64,000 nt of DNA from Micromonospora eburnea. Lineage in GTDB: Bacteria; Actinomycetota; Actinomycetes; Mycobacteriales; Micromonosporaceae. Shown here one piece after another: positions 33,465 to 42,878 of the stretch. Under the pieces are notes generated by a model. It was given only the letters and a program-made list of their open reading frames with translations, was not told where the DNA came from and searched no databases. A program made the translations under genes and the position numbers. The DNA is taken from contig NZ_FMHY01000002.1 in NCBI RefSeq assembly GCF_900090225.1, positions 3,038,001 to 3,102,000 on the forward strand. Reading direction: 5' to 3'. The number at the start of each line of letters is the position of its first letter. The first letter of the stretch is position 1.

Positions 33465-34063
33465 GCGGGGGCTCCTCCGGGGACGGCCGGACCGCCGGTG
33501 GTCAGGCCGGTGGCGTTCTCGAACATGGCGCGGGTGCAGACGCTGAGCAGGGCGTCCTTCTCCGGTTTGGCGACCGGGCCGAGCACGGTGAAGCCGACCG
33601 CGGCGTTGAGGGCGTGCACCTTGCTGTTGCGCACGTCCGGTTCCACCACCACCCGCCGGGTCGCCGGGTCGGCGAAGAGCCAGGCCATGACCGTGGTGAT
33701 CACGGCGAGGGTGAAGCCGTGCACCGGTGTGCCGGTGGGTGCGCAGAGAAAGTGCATGCCGACGTCACCCTCCGCCGCGTCGTGCAGGCCGACCAGTTCG
33801 ACGTGCGCGGGGTCGTACCGTTCGGCGAGGAAGGCCGGGCGGTCCCGCCACAGGCCGACGAAGGCGTCGTGGTGCGGGTGGGCGTGGATGCGCCGGTACT
33901 CGTGCGCGACCCGGGCCGGGTCGGCGTCGAGCATCATCCAGAACGCGGCCTTCGGGTGGGTCACCCAGCCGTGCAGCAGCGCGGCGTCCGCGTCCGGGTC
34001 GAGCGTACGCAGGGCGAACGCCCCGAGCCGCGGGTCGGTACGGCGGTAGACGACGGTGGTCAC
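33461..34063 (-). CDS. desC: N-hydroxycadaverine acyltransferase
   Basis: 200 residues from GTG 34061-34063, overlapping the desB stop by GTGA. A GNAT-fold siderophore acyltransferase: [97 protein letters not shown]. It transfers succinyl or acetyl from CoA to N-hydroxycadaverine; DesC homologues tolerate several acyl groups, a source of product diversity. It lies between desB and desD with both junctions translationally coupled. A second, related GNAT (39178-39726) occurs on the other side of the iron boxes. Confidence 0.93.
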   Translation of the reverse strand: MTTVVYRRTDPRLGAFALRTLDPDADAALLHGWVTHPKAAFWMMLDADPARVAHEYRRIHAHPHHDAFVGLWRDRPAFLAERYDPAHVELVGLHDAAEGDVGMHFLCAPTGTPVHGFTLAVITTVMAWLFADPATRRVVVEPDVRNSKVHALNAAVGFTVLGPVAKPEKDALLSVCTRAMFENATGLTTGGPAVPGGAPA

Positions 34064-35355
34064 GACGCCGCCCCCGCCGGTACGCCGAACTCCTGGAACG
34101 TGGTGCGCCGCTCGATCGGGTAGTGCTCCCGTCCGGTCAACTCCCGGATGATCCAGGAGTTGCGGTACGGGCCCATGCCCAGGTCGGGTGAGGTGATGCT
34201 GTGCGTGTGGGTGCCGCCGTTCTGGAGGAAGATCTCCCGTCCGGCATGGTCGATGGTGTAGTTGCGGGCCACGTCGAATCGGCCGTGCTCGTCCCAGCGG
34301 ATCCGGTCCCGCACCGGCGCCAGGAACTCCGGCACCTGGTAGTGATAGCCGGTGGCCAGGACCAGTCCCGCGGTGTCCAGGGTGAAGTCCCGCTCCTGCT
34401 CGACGTGGCGCAGGCCGAGCGTGTAGCGGCCGGTCGACTCGTCGTACCGGGCGCTGGTCAGCTCGGTGTTGGTGAGCAGCCGGGTACGCGCCGGCCCGGC
34501 CAGGCTGCGGGCGTAGAGCAGGTCGAAGATGTCGTTGATCAGGTCGGCGTTGATCCCCTTGAACAGGCCCTTTTGCTCCGACTCCAGCCGGTAGCGGGTC
34601 GGCTCGGGCAGGGCGTGGAAGTAGTCCACGTAGTCGGGGGAGGTCATCTCCAGGGTGAGCTTGGTGTATTCGAGGGGGAAGAAGCGCGGCGACCGGGTCA
34701 CCCAGTTGAGCTGGTAGTGGTGGTTGCCGAGTTCGGTGAGCAGTTCGTGGTAGATCTCGGCCGCGCTCTGTCCGCTGCCGACGACGGTGATGCTGTCCCT
34801 GGCCCGCAGCGCGTCCCGGTGCTCCAGGTAGCGCGAGTTGTGGATCACCTCGCCGCCGAGCCCCGCGCAGGCCGGCGGCAGGTACGGCGGGGTGCCGGTG
34901 CCCAGCACCAGGTGCCGCCCGCGACACGTCACCGTCTCCCCGCTCGCGGCGACGGTGGCGCGGACGGTGTAGCCCCCGTCGTGGTGCTCGACCGAGGTGA
35001 CCTCGTGGCCGAAGCGCAGGCCCGGCAGCTTCCCGGCCGCCCAGCGGCAGTAGTCGTTGTACTCCTGGCGCAGCGGGTAGAAGCTCTCCCGGATGTAGAA
35101 CGGATAGAGCCGCCCGGACTCCTTCAGATAGTTGAGGAAGGAGTACGGCGAGGTCGGGTCGGCCAGGCTGACCAGGTCGGCGATGAACGGCGTCTGGAGC
35201 CGGCTCGACTCCAGCAGCATCCCGGGGTGCCAGTCGAACTCCGACCGGGCCTCCAGGAAGACACCGTCCAGGTCGGCGATCGGCTCGGCCAGGCAGGCCA
35301 GCCCGAGGTTGTACGGGCCCAGGCCGATGGCGATGAAGTCGTGGGTGGTGGACAT
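34060..35355 (-). CDS. desB: Cadaverine N-monooxygenase
   Basis: 431 residues from ATG 35353-35355 ([22 protein letters not shown]). The protein is a class B flavin N-hydroxylase of the lysine/ornithine monooxygenase family: FAD site [11 protein letters not shown]-region [43 protein letters not shown] site [14 protein letters not shown], and the C-terminal substrate/FAD motif [12 protein letters not shown]. It hydroxylates the amine of cadaverine with NADPH and O2. Gap to desA is 47 bases and the stop overlaps desC, so the four genes are one operon controlled by the iron box upstream of desA. Confidence 0.95.
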   Translation of the reverse strand: MSTTHDFIAIGLGPYNLGLACLAEPIADLDGVFLEARSEFDWHPGMLLESSRLQTPFIADLVSLADPTSPYSFLNYLKESGRLYPFYIRESFYPLRQEYNDYCRWAAGKLPGLRFGHEVTSVEHHDGGYTVRATVAASGETVTCRGRHLVLGTGTPPYLPPACAGLGGEVIHNSRYLEHRDALRARDSITVVGSGQSAAEIYHELLTELGNHHYQLNWVTRSPRFFPLEYTKLTLEMTSPDYVDYFHALPEPTRYRLESEQKGLFKGINADLINDIFDLLYARSLAGPARTRLLTNTELTSARYDESTGRYTLGLRHVEQERDFTLDTAGLVLATGYHYQVPEFLAPVRDRIRWDEHGRFDVARNYTIDHAGREIFLQNGGTHTHSITSPDLGMGPYRNSWIIRELTGREHYPIERRTTFQEFGVPAGAAS

Positions 35356-35402
35356 GTGGCTCTTTCTCCAGGCGGGGGACGCGGGGACGAAGACGCGGCC
35401 GG

Positions 35403-36935
35403 TCAGCCGACGTGGCAGGGGCGCGCGGGGACGTCAGCGCTCTTCGTCTGGACGTACCGGCTCGCGTGGGCGGCGACCAGGTCGAGGACGTGGGCGATGT
35501 CGTCTACGGTGGTCTCCGGGTTGAGCAGGGTGAGCTTCAGGTAGTGCGCGCCGTCGACCCTGGTGCCGGCGACCAGGGCGGCGCCGGAGGCGGCCAGCGC
35601 CTCGCGGGCGTACAGGTTGGCGTCGTCGGCCAGGTGGTGCTCGGCCGGCAGGTACCGGAACACCACGGTGCTCAGCTGCGACCGGGTCACCACCTCGAAA
35701 CGGGGGTCGGCGGCGAGCAGCCGCCAGGCGTCGGCGGCGAGGTCGAGCACCTCGTCGAAGAGCGCCCCGATCGCGTCCGGGCCCATGATCCGTAGGGTCA
35801 GCCAGAGTTTGAGGGCGTCGAAGCGGCGGGTGGTCTGCAGGCTCTTGTCGACCTGGTTGGGGATGCGCTGTTCGGCCATCCGCTCGGGGTTGAGGTAGTC
35901 GGCGTGGTAGGTGGCGTGGCGCAGCACCGCGCGGTCGCGGACCAGCAGCGCGCTGGAGCTGACCGGCTGGAAGAAGGACTTGTGGAAGTCCACGGTCACC
36001 GAGTCGGCCCGCTCGATACCGGTGAGCAGGTGCCGGCGGGTCGGCGAGACCAGCAGCCCACAGCCGTACGCGGCGTCGACGTGCAGCCAGACCCCGGCGG
36101 CCCGGCACAGCTCGGCGACGGCCGGCAGCGGGTCGATGGTGCCGAAGTCGGTGGTACCGGCGGTGGCGACCACGGCCATCACGAGCCGGCCGTCCCGCCG
36201 GCAACGGGCGATCTCGTGGGCCAGCGCGGTGGTCCGCATCCGCCGGTCGGGGTCGGTGTCGACGGTGACCACCGCGTCCCGGGCCAGCCCGAGCAGCTTC
36301 GCCGACTTCTGCACACTGAAGTGCCCGGCCTCGGAGGTGAGGATGCACAGCCGGGGCAGCAGTTCCTCGCGCGGTCGCGGCACCGCCGCCACGGCCTCCT
36401 CCCGGGCCAGCAGCATCGCGTGGAGGTTGGACTGGGTGCCGCCGCTGGTGAAAACCCCGTCGGCGGTGGGGCCGAGACCGATCCGGTCGGCCGTCCAGTC
36501 GATCAGGCGGCGTTCGATCAGCGTCCCGCCGGCGCTCTGGTCCCAGGTGTCCAGGGAGGAGTTCACGGCGCTGAGCACCGCCTCGCCGAGCAGCGCCGGG
36601 ATCGCCACCGGGCAGTTGAGGTGTGCCAGGTAGCGGGGGTGGTGGAACCACACCGCGTCGCGCAGGTAGACCGATTCCAGTTCGTCGAGGGCGGCGGCCG
36701 GGTCGGCCAGCGGCCGGTCCAGGTCGACCCGGTCCACCTCGGGGGCGAGTCGGGCCGGGGTGATCCCGCTGAACGGGCGGTCGACATTGGCCACCCGGTG
36801 GGCCACCCGGTCGACCGCGACGGCCAGCAGGTGCCGGTAGTGGTCGACCGTGCCCTGGTGGAACAGGTGCGCGCGGATGGCCATCGACGGGCCGCTCGTC
36901 GGTGCGGCCTCGGCAGGCTGCCCCTGCAGGTTCAT
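35403..36935 (-). CDS. desA: PLP-dependent lysine decarboxylase
   Basis: 510 residues from ATG 36933-36935 behind AGGAAA. A group II PLP decarboxylase: [75 protein letters not shown] and the PLP lysine in [21 protein letters not shown]. It makes cadaverine from L-lysine, the first step of desferrioxamine synthesis. First gene of desABCD; the iron box TTAGGTTACCCTAACCTAA lies 80 bases upstream. Several internal in-frame upstream codons exist (GTG at 36962) but lack a ribosome site. Confidence 0.95.
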   Translation of the reverse strand: MNLQGQPAEAAPTSGPSMAIRAHLFHQGTVDHYRHLLAVAVDRVAHRVANVDRPFSGITPARLAPEVDRVDLDRPLADPAAALDELESVYLRDAVWFHHPRYLAHLNCPVAIPALLGEAVLSAVNSSLDTWDQSAGGTLIERRLIDWTADRIGLGPTADGVFTSGGTQSNLHAMLLAREEAVAAVPRPREELLPRLCILTSEAGHFSVQKSAKLLGLARDAVVTVDTDPDRRMRTTALAHEIARCRRDGRLVMAVVATAGTTDFGTIDPLPAVAELCRAAGVWLHVDAAYGCGLLVSPTRRHLLTGIERADSVTVDFHKSFFQPVSSSALLVRDRAVLRHATYHADYLNPERMAEQRIPNQVDKSLQTTRRFDALKLWLTLRIMGPDAIGALFDEVLDLAADAWRLLAADPRFEVVTRSQLSTVVFRYLPAEHHLADDANLYAREALAASGAALVAGTRVDGAHYLKLTLLNPETTVDDIAHVLDLVAAHASRYVQTKSADVPARPCHVG

Positions 36936-37014
36936 GGGTTTCCTCAGCGGTCGCGTGGACACGACGGAACGCCCAAACCGACCACCCGGAACGGGCCGCC
37001 GGCACGAGCGAAAG

Positions 37015-37033
37015 TTAGGTTACCCTAACCTAA
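37015..37033 (-). promoter_or_regulatory. Iron box (DmdR/IdeR operator) for desABCD
   Basis: TTAGGTTACCCTAACCTAA is a 19-bp palindrome that differs from the classical TTAGGTTAGGCTAACCTAA in the centre only. Iron-loaded DmdR/IdeR repressors bind such sites and shut siderophore genes. It lies 80 bases before desA. Confidence 0.9.
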
Positions 37034-37109
37034 CTTCCCGTCAAGGAGTTGCCGCCGCCTCGCGGGGAGTCATCGCGTCGCGCGCGATTGCATGCGCCAT
37101 GGAGATTTC

Positions 37110-37128
37110 GTAGGTTAGGCAAACCTAA
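37110..37128 (+). promoter_or_regulatory. Iron box (DmdR/IdeR operator) for the desG/desH-like pair
   Basis: GTAGGTTAGGCAAACCTAA matches the consensus at 17 of 19 positions and lies 12 bases before the acylase GTG. Iron repression of this divergent pair together with desABCD is expected. Confidence 0.85.
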
Positions 37129-37139
37129 TAGATGGGGGA

Positions 37140-39194
37140 GTGGCGTTGACGCATCGGGTCTACCGCGATCCGTGGGGAATACCCCACCTGCGGGCCGCCG
37201 ACCCCCGTACGCTGGCCTTCGCCCAGGGCCGCGTCACCGCCCTCGACCGGACCTGGCAGATCGAGGTGGAACGGCACCGGTCACAGGGGAGCAGCGCGTC
37301 CTTCCTCGGCCCGGAGGCCGTCGACTGGGACCGGTTCGCCCGGCAGGCCCGACTGGCCGACACCGCCCGCCGCTGCCACGACAACCTCGACCCGGACACC
37401 GCCGCCTGGCTGGGCGCGTACGTCGACGGGGTCAACGCCGGCCTCGCCGCCGGTGCCCGGCGGGCCCCGCAGTTCGCCGTCACCGGGCTGGCCCCCGGCC
37501 GGTGGCTGCCCTGGACCCCGCTGGCCGTCTGGCTCACCCACCACGTCCTCTTCGCCGGCTTTCCGGCCAAGCTCTGGCGCACCGAGGTCGCCCGGCGCCT
37601 CGGCGAACACGCGGTTGACTGCTTCGCCACCGACGGCCCGGGCACCTCCGGCAGCAACGGCTGGCTGCTCACCGGGACCCGCACCGCCAGCGGCGCGCCG
37701 ATCGTCGCCGGTGACCCGCACCGTTACATCGAGGACCCGGGCATCTACCAGCAGATCCGGCTCGCCTGCCCGGCGTACGACGTGGTCGGTCTCGCCGTGC
37801 CGGGCGTGCCCGGCATCGCCCACTTCGGCCACACCGGCACGGTGGCCTGGGCGATCACCAACGCCGTGGCCGACTACCAGGACCTCTACGCCGAACGGCT
37901 GCGCCGCCGGGACGGCACGGTCGAGGCGCTCGGCCCCGAGGGCTGGCGGCCCGCCGACGCCCACGTCGAGACCGTCGAGGTGGCCGGCGGCGACCCGATC
38001 GACATCGAGGTGATCGAGACCGACCGCGGCCCCGTCGTCGCCGGCGGGCCCGACGCCGACCTGGCGATCAGCCTCCGGTACCCGCCCCGGGTCCGCGGCG
38101 ACCTCGGCTTCGCCGCGCTGCCCGCCCTGCTCGCCGCCACCCGGGTCGCCGACGTGGACGCCGCCTGCGACCACTGGGTGGAACCGGTCAACGTGGTGCT
38201 CGCCGCCGACACCGCGGGCGGCCTGCTGCACCGGGTCGCCGGAGCCGTGCCGGTCCGCGACCGCACCAACCGGCTGCTGGTCGTACCGGCCTGGGAAGCC
38301 GGGCACGAGTGGCGCGGCTGGCACGCCATGCCCCGTGCCGACGTGGCCGACCTCGCCGTGATGGCGAACGAGCGGGGGATCGCCGCGCCGCTCGGCGTCG
38401 AGTTCGCCCCACCGCACCGGGCGGACCGGATCCGGGAACTGCTGACCGGCCGCAAGGACTGGTCGGCCGGGGAACTGACCAGCGTCCACACCGACACCCG
38501 GCTGGCGTCGGCCGAACCGCTCCTGACCCTCCTCGCCGGCCTGGACGGGCTCAGCCCGGCCGCGGTCGCGCTACGCGGCCGGCTGCTCCGCTGGGACCGG
38601 GAGATGCGCGCCGACAGCGTCGACGCCGCCGCCTTCGCCGCCGTACGCGCCGCCCTGGTCCGTCGCCTGGTCGCCCACCCGGCGCTGGCCCCGCTGGCCG
38701 ACCTGTCGCGCCACCCGCCGATCTTCCAGCCGTGGCTGGGGCTGGCGTCCAGGGTCGGCCTCGCCCTGGAGACCCTGTTGCGGGCCGATCTGCTGCCCGC
38801 CGCCGACCTGGCCGACGCGGCCCGCGCCGCCGTCGAGGAGGCGGCGGACGCGACCCCGGTGTCGTGGGGCGAACTGCACCGGCTCGCCCCCTGGCAGGCG
38901 TTGCCCGACCCGGCGGCGCCGACCCCCGGCCTCTCCGGCGACCACGACTGCGTGCTGGCCACCTCCAGCGTGCCCGGTGTCACCCACCACTGCTTCCGGG
39001 CCTCCGCCGCCCGCTACGTCTGGGACCTCGCCCGACGCGACGACAGTCGATGGGTCGTCCCGTTCGGAGCCTCCGGGGTGCCCGGCGACCCGCACCAGCG
39101 TGACCAGTCGCCGTACTGGCTGCGCGGCGGCCTCATCCCGGTCGTCACCGACTGGCACCGGCTCACCGAGGAAAGCGATGACCACGACCACTGA
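37140..39194 (+). CDS. Penicillin-acylase-family Ntn hydrolase of the siderophore cluster (DesG-like)
   Basis: 684 residues. The GTG 37140 is adopted; a TTG at 37146 has better spacing to GGGGGAG. The family is synthesised as one chain and cuts itself; the new N-terminal nucleophile should be Ser172 in GPGTSGSNGWLLTGT. Other landmarks: DPWGIPHLRAADPRTLAFAQG, APIVAGDPHRYIEDPGIYQQIRL, PGIAHFGHTGTVAWAITNAVADYQDLYAE, SPYWLRGGLIPVV. There is no signal peptide, so it works in the cytoplasm, unlike classical penicillin acylases. Divergent from desA and linked to a GNAT gene; comparable desG/desH pairs have been tied to modified or arylated ferrioxamines in actinomycetes. It may remove or exchange acyl groups on the siderophore. 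Confidence 0.88.
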   Translation: MALTHRVYRDPWGIPHLRAADPRTLAFAQGRVTALDRTWQIEVERHRSQGSSASFLGPEAVDWDRFARQARLADTARRCHDNLDPDTAAWLGAYVDGVNAGLAAGARRAPQFAVTGLAPGRWLPWTPLAVWLTHHVLFAGFPAKLWRTEVARRLGEHAVDCFATDGPGTSGSNGWLLTGTRTASGAPIVAGDPHRYIEDPGIYQQIRLACPAYDVVGLAVPGVPGIAHFGHTGTVAWAITNAVADYQDLYAERLRRRDGTVEALGPEGWRPADAHVETVEVAGGDPIDIEVIETDRGPVVAGGPDADLAISLRYPPRVRGDLGFAALPALLAATRVADVDAACDHWVEPVNVVLAADTAGGLLHRVAGAVPVRDRTNRLLVVPAWEAGHEWRGWHAMPRADVADLAVMANERGIAAPLGVEFAPPHRADRIRELLTGRKDWSAGELTSVHTDTRLASAEPLLTLLAGLDGLSPAAVALRGRLLRWDREMRADSVDAAAFAAVRAALVRRLVAHPALAPLADLSRHPPIFQPWLGLASRVGLALETLLRADLLPAADLADAARAAVEEAADATPVSWGELHRLAPWQALPDPAAPTPGLSGDHDCVLATSSVPGVTHHCFRASAARYVWDLARRDDSRWVVPFGASGVPGDPHQRDQSPYWLRGGLIPVVTDWHRLTEESDDHDH
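37440..37440. other. No separate feature; marks middle of acylase alpha region
   Basis: The alpha-chain part of the acylase (before Ser172) runs to about 37655; no independent element was seen within it. Confidence 0.1.
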
Positions 39195-39726
39195 CCCGAC
39201 CTGGCTGCGGCACGTCGACGGCTTCGGGGAGGTGCTGATCCGCCCGGTCGACCCGGCCGCCGACGCCGACCTGATCCACGACTGGGTGACCCGGGACCGC
39301 GCCCGGTTCTGGGGGATGCGCGATGCCAGCCGGGCGCGGGTACGGGAGATCTACTCCTACCTGGACTCGCTGACCACCCACCACGCATACCTGATCCACC
39401 GGGACGGCCGCCCGGTGGGGCTGTTCCAGACGTACGAGCCGGCGGCCGACCCGGTGGGCGAGTGCTACGACGTCCGGCCCGGCGACTTCGGCATCCATCT
39501 GATGGTCGCCCCGCCGGACGGCGGCGCCGAGCGGGGCTTCACCGGCGTCGTCCTCGCCGCCTTCCTGGAGTTCGTGCTGGCCGAGCCGAGCCGCCGGCGG
39601 ATCGTGGCCGAGCCGGACGCCCGCAACGACCGTGCCATCGCCCGGCTGATCCGGGCCGGATTCGTACCCGGGCCGCAGATCGACCTGCCCGACAAGCGCG
39701 CCCAGCTCCTCTTCCTGGACCGCTGA
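39178..39726 (+). CDS. GNAT acyltransferase of the siderophore cluster (DesH-like)
   Basis: 182 residues from ATG 39178, overlapping the acylase gene by 17 bases, so the two are co-translated. The sequence belongs to the siderophore acyltransferase GNAT branch: VLIRPVDPAADADLIHDWVTRDRARFWGM, GLFQTYEPAADPVGECYDVRPGDFGIHLMVAPP, GFTGVVLAAFLEFVLAEPSRRRIVAEPDARNDRAIARLIRAGF, the same layout as DesC and IucB. It would supply an alternative acyl group from CoA to hydroxamate units, with the partner acylase trimming or exchanging groups. Target and donor are inference. It is repressed with the acylase by the upstream iron box. Confidence 0.88.
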   Translation: MTTTTDPTWLRHVDGFGEVLIRPVDPAADADLIHDWVTRDRARFWGMRDASRARVREIYSYLDSLTTHHAYLIHRDGRPVGLFQTYEPAADPVGECYDVRPGDFGIHLMVAPPDGGAERGFTGVVLAAFLEFVLAEPSRRRIVAEPDARNDRAIARLIRAGFVPGPQIDLPDKRAQLLFLDR

Positions 39727-39784
39727 CCCGACCCGGCCCCGGCCCGGCCCCGGCCCGGGTCAGCGGGCCGGGGTCGAGCCCCGT
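39727..39784. terminator. Convergent terminator region
   Basis: A GC-only repeat tract, tandem CCGGCCCGGCC units with GACCCGG near one end and CCGGGTC and GGGCCGGGGTC near the other, able to fold into several alternative stems. It separates the convergent DesH-like gene and the siderophore reductase gene. Confidence 0.5.
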
Positions 39785-40708
39785 TCAGGAGTCGGCGCGG
39801 CCCAGCCGCCAGTAGCCCATGAACGCCACCGCGCCCCGGTCGAGGCCACGTTCGGCGACCAAATGCCGCCGCAGTCGACGGATGACGCCCGCCTCGCCGG
39901 CCAGCCACGCGTACAACGGTGCGGGGGCGGAAGACGGCGGCACCTCCCAGAGGATCTCCCGGTCCACGTCCACGTCGGTCACCGCCCGGGGGCCGCCGGC
40001 GACCGCTGGCGCGAGAGCCGGGAGGGCGGCCGGCAGCAGCTCGGCGGCGAGCGCCGCCACGGCCGGCACCAGGCGGCTGCCGTGTTCGCCGCCGGTCCTG
40101 GCCAGCCAGGTCACGGAGACACCCGCCGGCACGGTCACCGGCAGCGCGTCCCCCGGATCGGGCACCTCGACCAGCGCGTGGCCGCATGCCTCCGCCGGGA
40201 GCCGTTCCAGGATCGCGCAGATCGCGGGCGCGGCGGTCTCGTCCCCGGCGAGCAGCAGCGTCCCGCCCCGTGGCGGGTGGAACTCGACGCCCCCGTGCAG
40301 ACCCGGGTAGCCGGCGTCCGGCCCGACCAGGGCGAGCCGGTCGCCGAGCCGGGCCCGCCGCGCCCAGCGGGTCGCCGGCCCGCCGTCGCCGTGCAGGACG
40401 AGGTCCACGTCCACCTCCTGAACCTGTGGACGGACCGCGCGGACCGTGTAGGTGCGGACCGGGCTGCGCCGCTCGACGGGCAGCTCCCGCCACCGCTGGT
40501 ACCAGTCGGGCCCCTCCGGCAGCTCCGCCACCCGGCTGCCGGGCAGCGGCAGCGCCAGCTTGATCCGTTGGTCGTAGCCGTTGTCGGCGAACCGGTCCAG
40601 GTCCGCTCCGGTGAAGGTGACGCGTAGGAACGACGGGCTGACCCGACGCAGCGCGCGGACCTCGACGTGGAAGACGCGCCAGGGCGCGACGGAGACAGTG
40701 CTCGGCAT
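39785..40708 (-). CDS. Siderophore-interacting protein (ferric-siderophore reductase)
   Basis: 307 residues from ATG 40706-40708 behind GAGGAAGG. A ViuB/SIP-family flavin reductase: VSPSFLRVTFTGADLDRF at the front, the FAD site SPVRTYTVRAV, GPATRWARRARLGDRLALVGPDAGYP, the NAD(P)H-binding strand LLLAGDETAAPAICAILE, and the C-terminal LYAWLAGEAGVIRRLRRHLVAERGLDRG followed by GYWRLG. It reduces Fe(III)-hydroxamate in the cytoplasm with FADH2 from NAD(P)H and frees the iron. It lies between the DesH-like gene and the importer genes and belongs functionally to both. No own iron box was seen immediately upstream; it may be read from the importer operon. Confidence 0.92.
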   Translation of the reverse strand: MPSTVSVAPWRVFHVEVRALRRVSPSFLRVTFTGADLDRFADNGYDQRIKLALPLPGSRVAELPEGPDWYQRWRELPVERRSPVRTYTVRAVRPQVQEVDVDLVLHGDGGPATRWARRARLGDRLALVGPDAGYPGLHGGVEFHPPRGGTLLLAGDETAAPAICAILERLPAEACGHALVEVPDPGDALPVTVPAGVSVTWLARTGGEHGSRLVPAVAALAAELLPAALPALAPAVAGGPRAVTDVDVDREILWEVPPSSAPAPLYAWLAGEAGVIRRLRRHLVAERGLDRGAVAFMGYWRLGRADS

Positions 40709-40769
40709 GACAGCCTTCCTCAAGCGGCTGCCGACCGTCCGGCGGCCCCGCCGTACGGTGGACAGGATC

Positions 40770-42878
40770 TCATCGGGGGCGGGCCGGGGTGGCGCGCGAG
40801 CGCCACAACAGCCAGACGAAGTACGGGGTGCCGATCATGGCCACGACCAGTCCGGCGGGGATCTGGGCGGGCGCGATGGCGGCGCGGCCGAGGGTGTCGG
40901 CGAGGCTGACCACGACCGCCCCGAGCAGCACCGCGACCGGTAGCACCCGGGAGTGCCGGCCGCCGACGAGGGCCCGCGCCGCGTGCGGGGCGACCAGGCC
41001 GACGAAGCCGATCACGCCGACCGCCGAGACGGCCGTGGAGGTGAGCAGCGCCGCCGCGCCCAGGGCGAGCAGCCGGGCGCGTTCCAGCCGGACCCCGAGC
41101 ACCCGGGGCGTGTCGTCGTCCAACGCCAGCAGGTCGAGTTCCCGGCGGGCCGCGATCACCGCCGGGATGCTGAGCAGCAGGGCGATCGCCACCGGCAGCA
41201 CCTGCGGCGCGGTGCGCCCGTAGGTGGAGCCGGAGAGCCAGGTCAGCGCCTTGCCGGTGTTCCACGGGTCCGAGGTGACGATGATGAAGGTGATGATCGC
41301 GGTGCCGCCCTGCCAGACGGCGAAGCCGATCAGCACGAGCCGGTCGGAGCTGAGGCCGCGGTGCCGGGCCAGGCCGTAGACCAGGGCGAACGCCACGATC
41401 GCGCCGACGCCGGCCGCCCCGGAGATGGCGGCCACCCCGGCCAGCGGGGCGAAGGTCAGCAGGGATACCGCACCGATCCCGGCTCCGCCGGTGATGCCCA
41501 GGATGCCCGGCTCGGCGAGCGGGTTACGGCACACCGCCTGCACGGTGGTGCCGGCCACCGCGAGCGCCGCGCCGGCCAGCGCCGCCGCCGCGACCCGCGG
41601 CCACCGCTGGTCCAGCACGAAGGTGTACGCCGGACCGGTGCGCCCCCGCACCCAGTTGACGATGTCGCCGAACAGCACCCAGGTGTCCCCGGCGAGCATG
41701 CCGAGCACCACCGCCCCGACGGCCGCCGCCGCGCAGACCGTGACCACGGTGAGGTGGAACGCGCGGGACCGGACGGCGGCGTGTCCGCCCGGGGGCCGGC
41801 GGGTCGGACCGGCGTCCCGGTGCCGTCGGGCCAGCCAGACCAGCAGCGCCGCGCCGAAGAGGGTGGTGACCACGCCGGTCGGCACGTCCACGCCGGCCTG
41901 GCCGCCGAGCACGGCCCGCAGCAGCACATCGGAGCCGAGCACGATGACCACCCCGACGATGCCCGACAGCGGCAGGAGAATCCGGTGCCGGTGCACCCCG
42001 GGCAGCACCCGGCCGAGCAGCCGTACGATCACCGGGGCGCAGAGCCCGACGAAGCCGATCGGTCCGGCCAGGGTCACCGCGGCGGCGGAGAGCAGGACGG
42101 CGAGCAGGACGACGGTGAGCCGGGTACGCCGCACGTCCAGCCCGAGCACGGTGGCGGTGTCGTCGCCCAGGGCGAGGATGTCCAGCCGGTGCCCGAGCGC
42201 CACGAGCAGCACGACGGCGAGGCCGATGACCGGGGCGAGTTGGGTGAAGGCCGCCAGGTCGGCCTGCACGAGCGAGCCGTTGCCCCAGGCGAAGAGGCCG
42301 ATGGTGGCCTGTTCGAAGAGGAGCATCAGCAGCATGGTGAGCGAGCTGAGGGCCATCGCGGTCGCCGAGCCGGCGAGGATCAGCCGGGTCGTGGCGGCCT
42401 GACCGCCGCCTGACAGCGCCAGCACCAGCCCGGCCGCGGCGAGCCCACCGCCGAACGCGAGCCCGCCGGCGGGCAACGCCGGCAGTGCGAGCCCGAACGC
42501 CGCCGCGGCGACGATCGCCAGGTGCGCTCCCGCGTTGACCGCGAGGGTGTCCGGGGAGGCGAGCGGGTTGCGGGTCAGCGACTGGAGGGCGGCCCCGGCG
42601 AAGCCCAGCGCGACGCCGACGGCCAGCCCGGCGAGCAGCCGGGGGATGCGGGAGGCCACCAGGACCCGGGCGGTTTCGTCGTCGGCGCCGGTGAGCAGGC
42701 GCAGCAGGTCGAGCGCCCCGACCGAGGAGGTGCCCTGGGTGAGATGCGCCATCGCGACCAGCACGAGTAGCGCGGCGGCGAGGGCGAACACGCCGGCGAC
42801 CCGGCGGCGGGAGATTGGCCCGGTCGGGGCCGGCCGGGTGGCCGGCTCCGACCGGTTTGGTGTGCTGAGCCGGCTCAA
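40770..42878 (-). CDS. Fused double FecCD permease of a siderophore importer
   Basis: 702 residues from TTG 42876-42878, which overlaps the stop of the binding-protein gene (TTGA); no ribosome site is needed with such coupling. Two FecCD modules are fused, as in FhuB. Module 1 (about 1-345) has RIPRLLAGLAVGVALGFAGAALQSLTRNPLASPDTLAVNAGA and LAGPIGFVGLCAPVIVRLL; module 2 (about 365-700) has RWPRVAAAALAGAALAVAGTTVQAVCRNPLAEPGILGITGGAGIGA and GVIGFVGLVAPHAARALVGGRHS, each with the usual ten helices. It forms the channel for ferric-hydroxamate with the ATPase and lipoprotein encoded upstream. The stop at 40770 leaves 60 bases to the SIP gene. Confidence 0.93.
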   Translation of the reverse strand: MSRLSTPNRSEPATRPAPTGPISRRRVAGVFALAAALLVLVAMAHLTQGTSSVGALDLLRLLTGADDETARVLVASRIPRLLAGLAVGVALGFAGAALQSLTRNPLASPDTLAVNAGAHLAIVAAAAFGLALPALPAGGLAFGGGLAAAGLVLALSGGGQAATTRLILAGSATAMALSSLTMLLMLLFEQATIGLFAWGNGSLVQADLAAFTQLAPVIGLAVVLLVALGHRLDILALGDDTATVLGLDVRRTRLTVVLLAVLLSAAAVTLAGPIGFVGLCAPVIVRLLGRVLPGVHRHRILLPLSGIVGVVIVLGSDVLLRAVLGGQAGVDVPTGVVTTLFGAALLVWLARRHRDAGPTRRPPGGHAAVRSRAFHLTVVTVCAAAAVGAVVLGMLAGDTWVLFGDIVNWVRGRTGPAYTFVLDQRWPRVAAAALAGAALAVAGTTVQAVCRNPLAEPGILGITGGAGIGAVSLLTFAPLAGVAAISGAAGVGAIVAFALVYGLARHRGLSSDRLVLIGFAVWQGGTAIITFIIVTSDPWNTGKALTWLSGSTYGRTAPQVLPVAIALLLSIPAVIAARRELDLLALDDDTPRVLGVRLERARLLALGAAALLTSTAVSAVGVIGFVGLVAPHAARALVGGRHSRVLPVAVLLGAVVVSLADTLGRAAIAPAQIPAGLVVAMIGTPYFVWLLWRSRATPARPR

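Noticed and set aside
31695..34049. 784-codon plus-strand open frame over desD and desC
   Set aside because: Val/Gly/Arg-rich antisense of conserved siderophore genes with no domain similarity.
37440..37440. Single-base marker entry in the feature list within the acylase gene
   Set aside because: It describes no real element and should be ignored; confidence was set to 0.1 for that reason.
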